A stretch of DNA of 64,000 nt from Flavobacterium cerinum. Its GTDB lineage: Bacteria > Bacteroidota > Bacteroidia > Flavobacteriales > Flavobacteriaceae. The first letter of the stretch is position 1; each line of letters begins with the position of its first letter. The translations under genes were made by a program, and so were the position numbers. The stretch lies in assembly GCF_004028155.1 (NCBI RefSeq), contig NZ_SBII01000011.1:62001-126000 (forward strand), in the 5' to 3' direction. Of the stretch, positions 27,823 to 36,187 are shown piece after piece. Under the pieces are notes generated by a model that made no database searches, was not told where the DNA came from, and worked only from the letters and a program-made list of their open reading frames with translations.

Positions 27823-28049
27823 TTTTATCCGCTTTGCAGTTATTGGTCTTGTGTTTTTGAGTTTAGGGTTTAACAACCCGAATCCCGCAACTCGTAACCT
27901 ACAACCTCTATGCAGATGGATTAAACAATAGTTTACAGGTATTTGTTACCCGAAGGACCTTTAAATTGCAGAAGCAGTATTTAGCAGGCAGTGCCAGTCT
28001 AAACTCTAAAATCTGCAATATAAAATTCCGTTTTCAATGAACTTTAATC

Positions 28050-28083
28050 TAAAAAAGAAAAAGTAGTATTAAACTACTTTTTC
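28050..28083 (-). terminator. Terminator overlapping the 3' end of the 30-residue basic protein gene
   Basis: On the minus strand GAAAAAGTAGT and ACTACTTTTTC form a perfect 11-bp stem with a 5-base loop, followed by TTTTTT. The upstream arm includes the last codons and the TAG stop of the 28074-28166 gene. Confidence 0.8.
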
Positions 28084-28166
28084 TTCTTGTGACGGTTTGC
28101 TCTCGCTCTCTTTTTACGTTTGTGCGTAGCTACCTTATGTCTTTTTCTTTTTTTACCACTTGGCAT
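28074..28166 (-). CDS. COX24/AURKAIP1-type 30-residue basic ribosome-associated protein
   Basis: This 30-residue protein begins MPSGKKRKRHKVATHKRKKR and ends with a lysine tail; 21 residues are Lys, Arg or His. The pattern matches the AURKAIP1/COX24 domain (related to mitochondrial mS38), present across Bacteroidota as a tiny protein. From memory, structural work on Flavobacterium ribosomes reported such an extra protein, but I cannot verify the name here. It lies 28 bases downstream of the HU gene on the same strand, so the two likely share a transcript. A terminator overlaps its stop codon. Confidence 0.8.
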   Translation of the reverse strand: MPSGKKRKRHKVATHKRKKRARANRHKKKK

Positions 28167-28194
28167 AATAATGAAAGGATTAGGTGGTTAATAA

Positions 28195-28491
28195 TTAGTT
28201 TACTTTAGCTTCAGTATTCGTTTTTACTCCGTCAACAAAAATCTTTGCAGGTTTGAATGCCGGTATATTGTGAGCAGGTATCTTTATTGTAGTGTTTTTA
28301 GAGATATTCCTACCTGTTTTTTCTGCACGTGTTTTGATTATAAAACTTCCAAAACCTCTTAGGTATACATTATCGCCAGTCTCAAGAGAGTTTTTTACTT
28401 CTTCCATAAAAGACTCAACTGTCGCTTGAACATCTCCTTTTTCAAGTCCAAGTTTCTCCGAAATTTTCGCTACGATGTCTGCTTTCGTCAT
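28195..28491 (-). CDS. HU/IHF family DNA-binding protein
   Basis: The 98-residue protein has the HU fold: the N-terminal helical dimerisation part (MTKADIVAKISEKLGL) followed by VYLRGFGSFIIKTRAEKTGRN and the beta-arm with the IPAHNIPAFKPAK segment (HNIPAFKPAK). It bends DNA and organises the nucleoid. Length is close to the normal 90-100. A well-formed promoter lies 40-70 bases upstream, and the small basic protein gene follows, so both may be made in large amounts in growing cells. I cannot tell HU from IHF-like specificity. Confidence 0.93.
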   Translation of the reverse strand: MTKADIVAKISEKLGLEKGDVQATVESFMEEVKNSLETGDNVYLRGFGSFIIKTRAEKTGRNISKNTTIKIPAHNIPAFKPAKIFVDGVKTNTEAKVN

Positions 28492-28532
28492 TTTCTTTCT
28501 AATTTATGATTGTGTGTATTTTTTTGAGAGTG

Positions 28533-28564
28533 CAAATATAAGAATTAAAAAAACAATAATTCAA
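28533..28564 (-). promoter_or_regulatory. Promoter for HU (hup-like) gene
   Basis: On the minus strand TTG (28562-28564), 21 bases, then TATATTTG (28533-28540), an exact -7 match. The leader would be about 35 bases. Confidence 0.7.
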
Positions 28565-28598
28565 GGTTAATCTATTAAAATTTAATAACATAAACTTT

Positions 28599-28606
28599 TA
28601 CATTTG
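28599..28606 (+). promoter_or_regulatory. Promoter -7 element for mutY
   Basis: TACATTTG matches TAnnTTTG. It overlaps a possible upstream TTG start at 28604, which therefore is unlikely to be used. Confidence 0.5.
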
Positions 28607-28624
28607 CTAAACCTCATATTGATA

Positions 28625-29671
28625 ATGGAATTTTCTAAGTCTTTAATTCATTGGTATTTACAGAATAAGCGTGATTTGCCGTGGCGTAAAACCACTGCTC
28701 CATATGCTATTTGGCTATCAGAAATAATGTTACAGCAAACGCGTGTAGCACAGGGATTACCCTATTTTTTGCGTTTTATGGATGCTTTTCCTACAGTTCA
28801 GGATATGGCTAATGCCCCCGAAGAGCAAGTACTCAAATTGTGGCAGGGGCTTGGTTATTACTCTCGTGCACGTAACCTTCATGCTACTGCAAAACAGGTA
28901 GCTTTCGATATGGGTGGTGTTTTTCCGGATAGTAGTGCGGGTCTTTTAAAACTAAAAGGTGTGGGCGATTACACAGCTGCTGCTATTGCTTCTATAAGCT
29001 ATGGTGAAGCGGTTCCTGTGGTAGATGGGAATGTGTACAGAGTGCTGTCACGTTATTTTGGTGTCGAAACAGATATTTCATCTTCGGGTGCAAAAAAGCA
29101 ATTTACAGAACTGGCGGCATCATTGCTCCCAAAAGGGCAGGCATCAGAATTTAACCAGGCTATGATGGAGTTTGGAGCGCTGCAATGTGTTCCTAAAAGT
29201 CCGGATTGCGGGAGTTGTATTTTTACTGTAAAATGCGTAGCTTTTAATACGGGTAAAGTAGGGCAGCTGCCTGTAAAGCTTAAAAAAATTAAAGTAACAA
29301 ACAGGTACTTTAATTACCTTATTGTGAAGGATGTGAATAATAATAGTGTTATCCAGAAGCGAACAGCAAAGGGCATTTGGCATAACTTATATGAATTCCC
29401 ATTGCTTGAAACAGAGGTGTTGCTATCTAGCGAAGAAACCCTTGAGCGTATTGCAAATTTTGAAGGTCTTGGTTTTGTGCCACAGCGCATAAAACTGCTT
29501 AATCCGGATGTTATTGTGCATAAATTATCGCATCAGCATTTGTCTGTTCGGTTTTGGGAAGTAGCTGTTGGAGAGGTGGTTGATGGTGCTATTGGTGTTG
29601 ATTTGTTAAAGAGTTATCCATTTCCTATCGTTATTTATAATTTTATAGAGAACCATTGGAGTAATCATTAA
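28625..29671 (+). CDS. mutY: A/G-specific adenine DNA glycosylase
   Basis: MutY removes adenine mispaired with 8-oxoguanine. The 348-residue protein has the family start (RDLPWRKTTAPYAIWLSEIM), LQQTRV with the catalytic glutamate region, the helix-hairpin-helix LKGVGDYTAAAIAS, and the catalytic aspartate in VPVVDGNVYRVLSR. The iron-sulfur cluster pattern C-x6-C-x2-C-x5-C is intact (CVPKSPDCGSC then IFTVKC). A C-terminal NUDIX-like domain (about residues 225-348) recognises 8-oxoG. The ATG at 28625 is chosen over TTG at 28604, since the latter is inside the promoter. Confidence 0.95.
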   Translation: MEFSKSLIHWYLQNKRDLPWRKTTAPYAIWLSEIMLQQTRVAQGLPYFLRFMDAFPTVQDMANAPEEQVLKLWQGLGYYSRARNLHATAKQVAFDMGGVFPDSSAGLLKLKGVGDYTAAAIASISYGEAVPVVDGNVYRVLSRYFGVETDISSSGAKKQFTELAASLLPKGQASEFNQAMMEFGALQCVPKSPDCGSCIFTVKCVAFNTGKVGQLPVKLKKIKVTNRYFNYLIVKDVNNNSVIQKRTAKGIWHNLYEFPLLETEVLLSSEETLERIANFEGLGFVPQRIKLLNPDVIVHKLSHQHLSVRFWEVAVGEVVDGAIGVDLLKSYPFPIVIYNFIENHWSNH

Positions 29672-29685
29672 AAGTGGTATATTTG
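29656..29685 (+). promoter_or_regulatory. Promoter for the ssb-gldE-gldD unit
   Basis: TTG (29656-29658), 19 bases, then TATATTTG (29678-29685) is close to an ideal Bacteroidota promoter. It overlaps the end of mutY and leaves a leader of about 17 bases before ssb. Confidence 0.7.
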
Positions 29686-29707
29686 AGTGAATTAATCAGC
29701 GCAAAGC

Positions 29708-30157
29708 ATGAACGGAACGTTAAATAAAGTGATGCTTATAGGGCATTTGGGTGACGATGTAAAGATCCATTATTTTGAAGGTGGTAACTGCATCGGAAGG
29801 TTTCCGCTGGCTACCAATGAAATATATATTAATAAGCAGACGAACGAAAAAATAACGTCTACCGAATGGCACAATCTTGTGGTGCGTAATAAGGCTGCCG
29901 AGATTTGCGAAAAGTATCTAAGTAAAGGAGATAAGATATATGTAGAAGGACGTATAAAGTCCCGTCAATGGCAGGGTGAAGATGGCACTACTAAATATAC
30001 CACAGAGATACAGGTAACAGAATTTACATTTCTTACTACAAAGAAGGAATTGGATAATAACAACAAGCAGAGTTTTACATCGCCAACGGTGAGTGAGCCT
30101 GCAAAGCCTAATTATGATGTGAATGTGCCGGCGCCAGATGACGACTTGCCATTTTAA
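29708..30157 (+). CDS. ssb: Single-stranded DNA-binding protein
   Basis: SSB coats single-stranded DNA during replication and repair. The 149-residue protein starts with the OB-fold (NKVMLIGHLGDDVKIHYFEGG, residues about 5-25) and shows the typical WHNLVVRNKAAEICEKYLSK and KGDKIYVEGRIKSR segments. The tail is acidic and ends DDDLPF, the partner-binding tip. In Flavobacterium johnsoniae ssb lies upstream of gldE and gldD, and the same order is present here, with its own promoter. ATG at 29708 is the first in-frame start and fits the family N-terminus. Confidence 0.96.
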   Translation: MNGTLNKVMLIGHLGDDVKIHYFEGGNCIGRFPLATNEIYINKQTNEKITSTEWHNLVVRNKAAEICEKYLSKGDKIYVEGRIKSRQWQGEDGTTKYTTEIQVTEFTFLTTKKELDNNNKQSFTSPTVSEPAKPNYDVNVPAPDDDLPF

Positions 30158-30179
30158 TGTTTAACTAAAACCAAAAATT

Positions 30180-31469
30180 TTGGACCCCGACCCCTCGAGT
30201 TTTAACTCAATAGATTTTAACCTAATAATAGGCATAGCTGGAATTGTAATTCTACTTATATGCTCTGCATTTATATCCGGTACAGAGGTAGCAATGTTTT
30301 CGCTTACACCTCAGGATATTGATAAAATAAATCAAAAAAGTGCAAGGAAAGGCAGTCTCATTGTCTCCCTTCTGGAAAAGCCCAAAAAGCTTTTAGCCAC
30401 TATTGTAATCACTAATACTTTTATTAATATTGCTATTATCATTCTGTTCTTCAGACTTGGTGATGCACTTTTTGGTGCTATAGCATTACCGTGGCTCAGC
30501 TTTTCACTGCAGGTAATCGTTATAACATTTTTGGTGCTTCTTTTCGGAGAGGTGGTGCCTAAGCTCTATGCGGGCAGGAACAATACTAAATTTGCTAAGA
30601 AGGTAGTGTACTTATTGTATGGTCTTAATAAACTGCTTTCGCCACTTAGCGTGCCTATGCGTGAGGTAACAGTAGCATTACACAAAAAAATAGGAGCACA
30701 GGGTGGAGGACTTTCTGTAGACAGGCTTTCGCAGGCATTGGAACTTACAGATTATGGAGATGCTACAATGGAAGAACAAAAAATACTGGAAGGTATTGTT
30801 TCTTTTGGTAATACCGATGTGAAACAGGTTATGAGTCCGCGTATCGATATTTTTGCTTTAGATGTTGAAGCATCATTTGTAGAGATAATGCCAAAGCTGG
30901 TAGATAAAGGTTTTTCGCGTATACCGGTGTATCGCGATAATATCGACCAGATAGAAGGTGTGCTTTTTATTAAAGATCTTATTCCATATATCGATAACGA
31001 AGATTTTCAATGGCAAACAATTGTTAGAGAGCCTTTCTTTGTTCCCGAAAATAAAAAGCTGGATAACCTGCTTAAAGAATTCCAGAGTATGAAAAACCAC
31101 CTTGCTATTGTGGTTGATGAATATGGAGGGACATCCGGGCTTATATCCTTAGAAGATATTCTTGAAGAAATAGTAGGTGATATAAGCGATGAGTTTGATG
31201 ACGAGGATATTATATATACACGTATCGATGATCGTAACTATCTGTTTGATGGGAAAATAAGTCTTAAGGATTTTTACCGGATTACGGATATTGAGGAAGA
31301 AGATTTTGAGAATTCAAAAGGAGAGGCCGAAACACTGGCTGGCTTTCTTTTGGAGATATCGGGCAATTTTCCTAAAAAAGGACAAAAAATTAGCTTTAAT
31401 GGCAATATCTTTACCGTCGAATCAGTTGATAAGAGAAGGATAAAACAAATTAAGGTTACACTTAAATGA
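30180..31469 (+). CDS. gldE: Gliding motility-associated protein GldE (CorC/HlyC-type, DUF21-CBS)
   Basis: The 429-residue membrane protein has a DUF21 (CNNM) transmembrane domain (about residues 15-190, starting IAGIVILLICSAFISGTEVA), two CBS domains (about 205-335, with VMSPRIDIFALD and AIVVDEYGGTSGLISLED split at T), and a CorC-associated C-terminal domain (about 345-428). GldE was described with GldD in F. johnsoniae gliding and its overexpression suppresses some gldD-type defects. The start is TTG at 30180 because no ATG is available before the first membrane span. gldD overlaps its stop by 4 bases, so they are translationally coupled. Confidence 0.92.
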   Translation: MDPDPSSFNSIDFNLIIGIAGIVILLICSAFISGTEVAMFSLTPQDIDKINQKSARKGSLIVSLLEKPKKLLATIVITNTFINIAIIILFFRLGDALFGAIALPWLSFSLQVIVITFLVLLFGEVVPKLYAGRNNTKFAKKVVYLLYGLNKLLSPLSVPMREVTVALHKKIGAQGGGLSVDRLSQALELTDYGDATMEEQKILEGIVSFGNTDVKQVMSPRIDIFALDVEASFVEIMPKLVDKGFSRIPVYRDNIDQIEGVLFIKDLIPYIDNEDFQWQTIVREPFFVPENKKLDNLLKEFQSMKNHLAIVVDEYGGTSGLISLEDILEEIVGDISDEFDDEDIIYTRIDDRNYLFDGKISLKDFYRITDIEEEDFENSKGEAETLAGFLLEISGNFPKKGQKISFNGNIFTVESVDKRRIKQIKVTLK

Positions 31470-32035
31470 AAACGATTAAACAATTAGTTGGGCTTACAAT
31501 ACTGTTTTTTGCAGGAATACTTATAGTTAGCTGTGGTGGTGATACACTGCCAAAGCCAAAAGCTTATTTAAGGCTGGATTACCCAATGGGTAAATATTTG
31601 CCATTAGAGTCAGATTGTCCATATACTTTTGGATATAACTCTTTAGCCAAACTAAAACAAGGCGGTGATTGCAGTTTAATGATTCAATACCCTAAAATGA
31701 AGGCTACTATTTATCTGAATTACAAACCTGTGGAGGGTAATTTAGATAAACTGCTTAAAGATGCGCAAACATTAACGTATAAGCAGGTTGTTAAGGCAGA
31801 TGATATACGCGAACAGCCGTTTATGAATCCTGAGAAAAGGCTTTACGGAATGTTTTATGAGGTAGGGGGAGACGCTGCTACAAATGCTCAGTTTTATGTT
31901 ACCGATAGCTTAAATCACTTTTTATCAGGATCTGTATATTTTTATGCAAAACCTAACTTCGATTCTATCATGCCTGCCGCCAGTTACCTAAGAGATGATA
32001 TGCGTAATATCATGGAAACAGTTAAATGGAAATAA
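31466..32035 (+). CDS. gldD: Gliding motility lipoprotein GldD
   Basis: The 189-residue protein has a lipoprotein signal (ILIVSC, C23). The mature part starts with GGDTLPKPKAYLRLDYP and continues with the family pattern PLESDCPYTFGYNS and ISLNYK-like text (MKATIYLNYKPVEGNLDKL split). GldD is a lipoprotein required for gliding and type IX secretion in Flavobacterium. The start codon overlaps the gldE stop (ATGA), the same arrangement reported in F. johnsoniae. It converges with the GNAT gene, only 3 bases away. Confidence 0.93.
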   Translation: MKTIKQLVGLTILFFAGILIVSCGGDTLPKPKAYLRLDYPMGKYLPLESDCPYTFGYNSLAKLKQGGDCSLMIQYPKMKATIYLNYKPVEGNLDKLLKDAQTLTYKQVVKADDIREQPFMNPEKRLYGMFYEVGGDAATNAQFYVTDSLNHFLSGSVYFYAKPNFDSIMPAASYLRDDMRNIMETVKWK

Positions 32036-32038
32036 GGC

Positions 32039-32449
32039 TTATTTCTTTAAAGCCATTCCTTTAGACTTTGGCATTGTGTCTTTAAAGCCATATTTAGCAT
32101 ATAATTTATCAGCATCGCCATCTGCAATTAGACTTATGTAACAGGACTCTGGAAGTTCATTGTTAATGTAGTTCATTAGATTCTCCATAATAAGTTTGCC
32201 AATGCCCTGTCCCTGATATTCGGGTAGTACACATATGTCTACAATTTGGCAAAAGCAGCCACCATCCCCAATTATTCTTCCCATACCTATTACCTCGTTC
32301 CCTTCATTAGCTATCATAACGGAGTACAGCGAATTAGCAAGTCCGATTTCTGCAGCAGCTATGGTCTTGGGTGATAACCCCGAGTTGACTCTTAGTGTTC
32401 TGTAAGTCGTTACAGGAATTGTATTCTCAATTACATTTAGTTTATTCAT
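32039..32449 (-). CDS. GNAT family N-acetyltransferase
   Basis: The 136-residue protein has the GNAT core: VDICVLPEYQGQGIGKLIME gives the acetyl-CoA-binding V-x-P-x-x-Q-G-x-G-I-G-x-x-L signature. It also has IGMGRIIGDGG before it and LYAKYGFKDT near the C-terminus, where GNAT enzymes place a catalytic or substrate tyrosine. The substrate is unknown; small molecules or peptides are typical. It is separated from the HMA lipoprotein upstream by a terminator, and it converges with gldD. Confidence 0.88.
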   Translation of the reverse strand: MNKLNVIENTIPVTTYRTLRVNSGLSPKTIAAAEIGLANSLYSVMIANEGNEVIGMGRIIGDGGCFCQIVDICVLPEYQGQGIGKLIMENLMNYINNELPESCYISLIADGDADKLYAKYGFKDTMPKSKGMALKK

Positions 32450-32466
32450 CGGTAGATAAAATTAAT

Positions 32467-32490
32467 AAAGCAGCCCTAAAGCTGCTTTTG
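32467..32490 (-). terminator. Terminator after the HMA lipoprotein gene
   Basis: AAAGCAGC and GCTGCTTT form an 8-bp stem with a 6-base loop. Confidence 0.6.
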
Positions 32491-32511
32491 TATTGTTAGG
32501 ATGGAGTAGGG

Positions 32512-33066
32512 TTATAAAGTTCCTTTTCCTTCTTTTTTGTCAGCTGAGCAGCATCCTTCTTTTTTCTCTTTTTTTGCATCTTTAGAGCAGCAAGAGTGTT
32601 TCGCATCTTTCGATTTTTTATCGTCAGCTTTCTTTTCTGTTTTAGCTTTTTCTTTTTCCTGATCTACAGCAAAAAACGCCTTGTCACCAGAGTTTTTAAC
32701 ATCAGATACTTTATAAGCACCATCAGCAATATGTTCTACCGTTTCAACCAGTTTTTCCGGAGTTTGTTTTGCAGCATCAAAAGATACAGTTGCTGTTTTC
32801 TTTTCGAAATCTACTTTAGCTTCCTGTACACCATCAAGGCCTGCAAGTTTGCTTTCGATAGTAGCAGCACAACCAATAGCGCATGTCATACCGTCTATTT
32901 TAAAGCTTGTAGTTTCTAGATTAGCTGCAGTTTCTTTAACTTTTGTAGTATCAGTTACTGTTCCTTCGGCAGGAGTTTCTAGGTTACCATCTTTAGAGGT
33001 GTCTTTGCAGCTTGCAAATAATAATGCTGTTAATGCGAAAAATGAAAGTTTTTTTACAAAATTCAT
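32512..33066 (-). CDS. Heavy-metal-associated (HMA) domain lipoprotein with Cys/Lys-rich tail
   Basis: The 184-residue protein has a lipobox (LFASC, C20) and one ferredoxin-like HMA domain (about residues 53-122). Its metal loop is GMTCAIGC with C62 and C66, a CxxxC spacing instead of the canonical GMTCxxC. A lysine-rich tail carries paired cysteines (HSCCSKD, EGCCSAD). HMA domains bind Cu(I), Zn or related metals. A membrane-anchored chaperone or metal sink is a reasonable inference. No cation ATPase or regulator is adjacent. It is transcribed away from the EamA transporter. Confidence 0.85.
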   Translation of the reverse strand: MNFVKKLSFFALTALLFASCKDTSKDGNLETPAEGTVTDTTKVKETAANLETTSFKIDGMTCAIGCAATIESKLAGLDGVQEAKVDFEKKTATVSFDAAKQTPEKLVETVEHIADGAYKVSDVKNSGDKAFFAVDQEKEKAKTEKKADDKKSKDAKHSCCSKDAKKEKKEGCCSADKKEGKGTL

Positions 33067-33179
33067 GATATGTTGTTTTTTAAATTTAAAAGGTTCTTTT
33101 AAAAGAGTTTACAAATTTATGTAAAATCGGTTTGCTAACCTGATTATTATGTTGGAATTTTGATTCAAAATTTTAAACC

Positions 33180-34046
33180 ATGCAATCAAAACATCTCAAG
33201 TGGTATCTGTTGGCTTTGTTGTCTTTAATTTGGGGTAGTTCTTTCATACTTATGAAAAGAGGGCTCGAAGGTCTTAGTCCTTTTCAGATGGGCGCATTAA
33301 GAATCATTTTCTGTGCTGTTTTCCTGCTCATCATTGGCTTTAAAAGTCTTAAGAGTATTCCGTTGGGTCAATGGAAGTTTATTGCGCTCACGTCACTCTT
33401 TGGTACTTTTATGCCTGTCTTTTTGTTTTCGTATGCACAAACACAAATTAACAGTTCAATAAGTGCCATCCTTAATTCGCTTACGCCTCTTAATACGCTG
33501 CTTATTGGTGCAACTGTGTTTGGACTTCAGTTTCAGCGCAGGCAGTTGTTTGGGGTGTTAATTGGGCTGATAGGCTGTACGCTTCTTATCTATAATGGAG
33601 CTATTAATAATCCGAATCAGAATTATTACTATGCCTTGTTTGTAGTTGCGGCATCGGTATGTTATGCGTCTAACGTAAATCTTATTAAAAAGTATCTGTC
33701 AGATCTAAGTCCGCTAAGCATTAGTACAGGTAATTTTGTTGTAATGCTGCTGCCGGCATTAGTGATACTTTTCTTTTCGGGATTTGCAGATGTTGCAGCA
33801 CTGCCGGAAACGCACAAGGCAATGATGTATGTTGCTATACTAGCTGTTTTGGGTACAGGTATTGCTAATATTGTATTCTTCAAACTTATCCAAATGTCAT
33901 CCCCAATTTTTGCTTCTTCGGTAACTTATCTTATTCCTGTTGTTGCTTTTGGATGGGGCGTTTTGGATAACGAATCGCTTACTGCTACGCAGGCGGTAGG
34001 GGCAGCAATAATATTGGTAGGCGTGTATTTCTCTGCAAGAAAATAA
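33180..34046 (+). CDS. EamA/DMT superfamily transporter
   Basis: The 288-residue protein has ten hydrophobic segments in two EamA repeats. The first begins LALLSLIWGSSFILMKRGLE, the usual DMT opening, and the second begins near residue 150 (YALFVVAASVCYASNVNLIK). Proteins of this family export metabolites or amino acids, or import nucleotide sugars; the substrate cannot be read from sequence. It starts about 110 bases from the divergent HMA gene, and a strong terminator separates it from the converging M16 peptidase. Confidence 0.88.
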   Translation: MQSKHLKWYLLALLSLIWGSSFILMKRGLEGLSPFQMGALRIIFCAVFLLIIGFKSLKSIPLGQWKFIALTSLFGTFMPVFLFSYAQTQINSSISAILNSLTPLNTLLIGATVFGLQFQRRQLFGVLIGLIGCTLLIYNGAINNPNQNYYYALFVVAASVCYASNVNLIKKYLSDLSPLSISTGNFVVMLLPALVILFFSGFADVAALPETHKAMMYVAILAVLGTGIANIVFFKLIQMSSPIFASSVTYLIPVVAFGWGVLDNESLTATQAVGAAIILVGVYFSARK

Positions 34047-34078
34047 TTTTGAATACTTACAGGTTTTATATAAATACA

Positions 34079-34105
34079 GAAAGGCTGCCCAATGGGCAGC
34101 CTTTC
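34079..34105. terminator. Bidirectional terminator between EamA and M16 genes
   Basis: GAAAGGCTGCCC and GGGCAGCCTTTC form a perfect 12-bp stem with a 3-base loop. Confidence 0.85.
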
Positions 34106-34129
34106 TTATAATAACATCAAAAATAATTA

Positions 34130-36172
34130 TTATTGGAAATCAGCAGGAGTAACTCCTTCGTTGATTTTAACTTCTGAAACCGTAAGGTCAAGATCAACAC
34201 CAATATTCATAACTACTTTGTATGGTATTTTGATGCCTTTTACATCTTTATAATCACTAAAGTATGTGAAAACAGGTATTTTTCCTGCTGGTGTATCTTG
34301 TTGGTTAGCTTCAGCTATTTTGTAGCCTGTTTTAACATCATAGTATAAAGTAGTCTCACCTTTTTTAACTGCATAAGCCTCAGCGCCGTTAATAGCTTCG
34401 ATACCTGTTACTTTTACATCTTTGCTGTTTGCAAGAGTAAGTTCTTCAAAAGGAACAGCGCTAGCTTTTAAGTCAGCAAGTTCTGTACCTGTAATGTCTT
34501 CACGTTGCCCTTGTCCAGATTTGTAACCACCTTTTTCGTTGATTACTTGTTTCATAAGTGACATACCCATTGCAGTAATTTCTACAAGTTGTTTGTTGTC
34601 TGAAGTTACTTTAGAAGTAAATACAACAGCCATACCCTGAACAGTACCGTTAGATTTTGTAGCAACAGATTTTACAGCTTTAAGTGCTTTTTCGCCACCT
34701 ACAGCTTTAATGTAGTTGTCCATTACCGTTTTAGCAGTTACACCTGCAGGAACCGGCTTGTTTACAACTGGTTTTTCTGTTGGTTTTCCAAATTTATCAA
34801 AGTAGAAAACCGGAATTTTAGTTTTCTCAAGACCTGGTAATACATCTGCAGATTTACCTACAACTACAACTCTTGAATTGTCTGCAAGGAAATATTTCTT
34901 AGCAGCATTTCTAATGTCTTCAGCAGTTACTGCATTAATGTTTTTAATGTAGTTTTCGTAGAAGTCAGCAGGTAATCCCTGAGTTTCTGTAGTTAATGCA
35001 AAACGAGCAACAGTACCTGGCTTCTCCATGTTCATAACGAAGTTACCTACAAATTTAGCTTTTGCATTTTTAAGATCTTCTGCAGAAACTAAGTCAGTTC
35101 TCATTTTCTTAAGTTCATTGAATATCTCTACAACAGCACTGTCAGTAACAGTGTTTCTTACAGAAGTTGAAGATGTAAAATCCGATACATATTTACCTCC
35201 ACTTATAGAAGAGTAAGCACCATATGTCCATCCGTGAGCCTCACGAAGGTTAAGGAAAAGTCTTCCTTCACCACCACCACCAAGGATCTGGTTAGCTAAA
35301 AGAGCAGCAAAGTATTCTTTGTCTGTCATTTTCATGTTAACAACATTCACTACAGAGATTTCAGACTGTACCGCGTTTGGCATATCTACAAAGTTAATCT
35401 GAGTGTACTGTACATCTTTAGGATCGCTATAGGTTACATTTGGAGCTTTTGCAGGCTTCCATGAACCAAACAGTTTTTCAACTTGTTTTTTAACGTCTTT
35501 AGTTTTAACATCACCTACAACGATAAGGTAAGCATTACCTGGTACAAAGTAAGTATTGTAGTTGTCTTTTACGTCAGCAAGAGATACATTGTTTAATGTC
35601 TCTTCGCTAAGGTATTCTCCTGCAGGGTGATCTTTACCATAAGTAAGAACTCCGGTAACTCTTGCTGCAACAGATGAAACACTTTTCTCGTCAGACTTAA
35701 GTCCTTCAAGTATTTGTGCTTTTTGTTTGTCAAATTCTTCCTGAGTAAATACAGGGTTTAAAGCGCCGTCAGCCATTAATTCTAATATTCTGTTAGAATA
35801 TTTAGATAAACCGCTTCCGTTCGCAGACTGTGAGCTAAAACCAATATTTGCTCCTAAGAAATCTACTTCTTCGTTAAATGCATCTTTAGACATTTTTTTA
35901 GTTCCGCTGCCCATAAGTGCAGAAGTCATGTCTGATACTCCTTTTTTACTTCCTTCTGAGTATGGAGCATTGTCCATAGTAAGGCTGAAAGATACTCTTG
36001 GTAGTTTATGGTTTTCTACAACTAAAACTTTTAAACCATTTTTAAGAGTAAAAGTTTCCGGTTTACCTACGTTAACTGTTGGAGCCGGTCCTGGTTTAGG
36101 TTGTGGTCTGTTTTGTGCCTGCATAGTAATCGTTAAAAACACGCTGGCTAAAATATATATAACTTTTTTCAT
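34130..36172 (-). CDS. M16 family peptidase-like protein, non-catalytic partner with extra C-terminal domain
   Basis: The 680-residue protein starts MKKVIYILASVFLTITMQA, a signal peptide; ATG at 36172 is preferred over a TTG at 36184. It contains two M16 halves (about residues 25-470). Where an active enzyme has HxxEH, it has GVSDMTSALMGSGT with no histidines, so it is probably inactive. Residues of about 490-680 form a separate region (YIKAVGGEKALKAVKS at its start) that resembles LolA-like barrel domains. It lies 16 bases downstream of an active M16 gene. Such pairs act as a heterodimer in which one subunit supplies zinc and the other the substrate pocket. Confidence 0.88.
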   Translation of the reverse strand: MKKVIYILASVFLTITMQAQNRPQPKPGPAPTVNVGKPETFTLKNGLKVLVVENHKLPRVSFSLTMDNAPYSEGSKKGVSDMTSALMGSGTKKMSKDAFNEEVDFLGANIGFSSQSANGSGLSKYSNRILELMADGALNPVFTQEEFDKQKAQILEGLKSDEKSVSSVAARVTGVLTYGKDHPAGEYLSEETLNNVSLADVKDNYNTYFVPGNAYLIVVGDVKTKDVKKQVEKLFGSWKPAKAPNVTYSDPKDVQYTQINFVDMPNAVQSEISVVNVVNMKMTDKEYFAALLANQILGGGGEGRLFLNLREAHGWTYGAYSSISGGKYVSDFTSSTSVRNTVTDSAVVEIFNELKKMRTDLVSAEDLKNAKAKFVGNFVMNMEKPGTVARFALTTETQGLPADFYENYIKNINAVTAEDIRNAAKKYFLADNSRVVVVGKSADVLPGLEKTKIPVFYFDKFGKPTEKPVVNKPVPAGVTAKTVMDNYIKAVGGEKALKAVKSVATKSNGTVQGMAVVFTSKVTSDNKQLVEITAMGMSLMKQVINEKGGYKSGQGQREDITGTELADLKASAVPFEELTLANSKDVKVTGIEAINGAEAYAVKKGETTLYYDVKTGYKIAEANQQDTPAGKIPVFTYFSDYKDVKGIKIPYKVVMNIGVDLDLTVSEVKINEGVTPADFQ

Positions 36173-36187
36173 GATATTTTTCAATGC

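Noticed and set aside
27823..28073. Possible gene or RNA between rng and the 30-residue gene
   Set aside because: Only short frames without start context and no clear fold beyond the listed terminator were seen.
32596..32919. Long plus-strand frame antisense to the HMA lipoprotein
   Set aside because: It is Phe/Cys/Ser-rich reverse-strand shadow of a lysine/alanine-rich gene, with no start context or homology.
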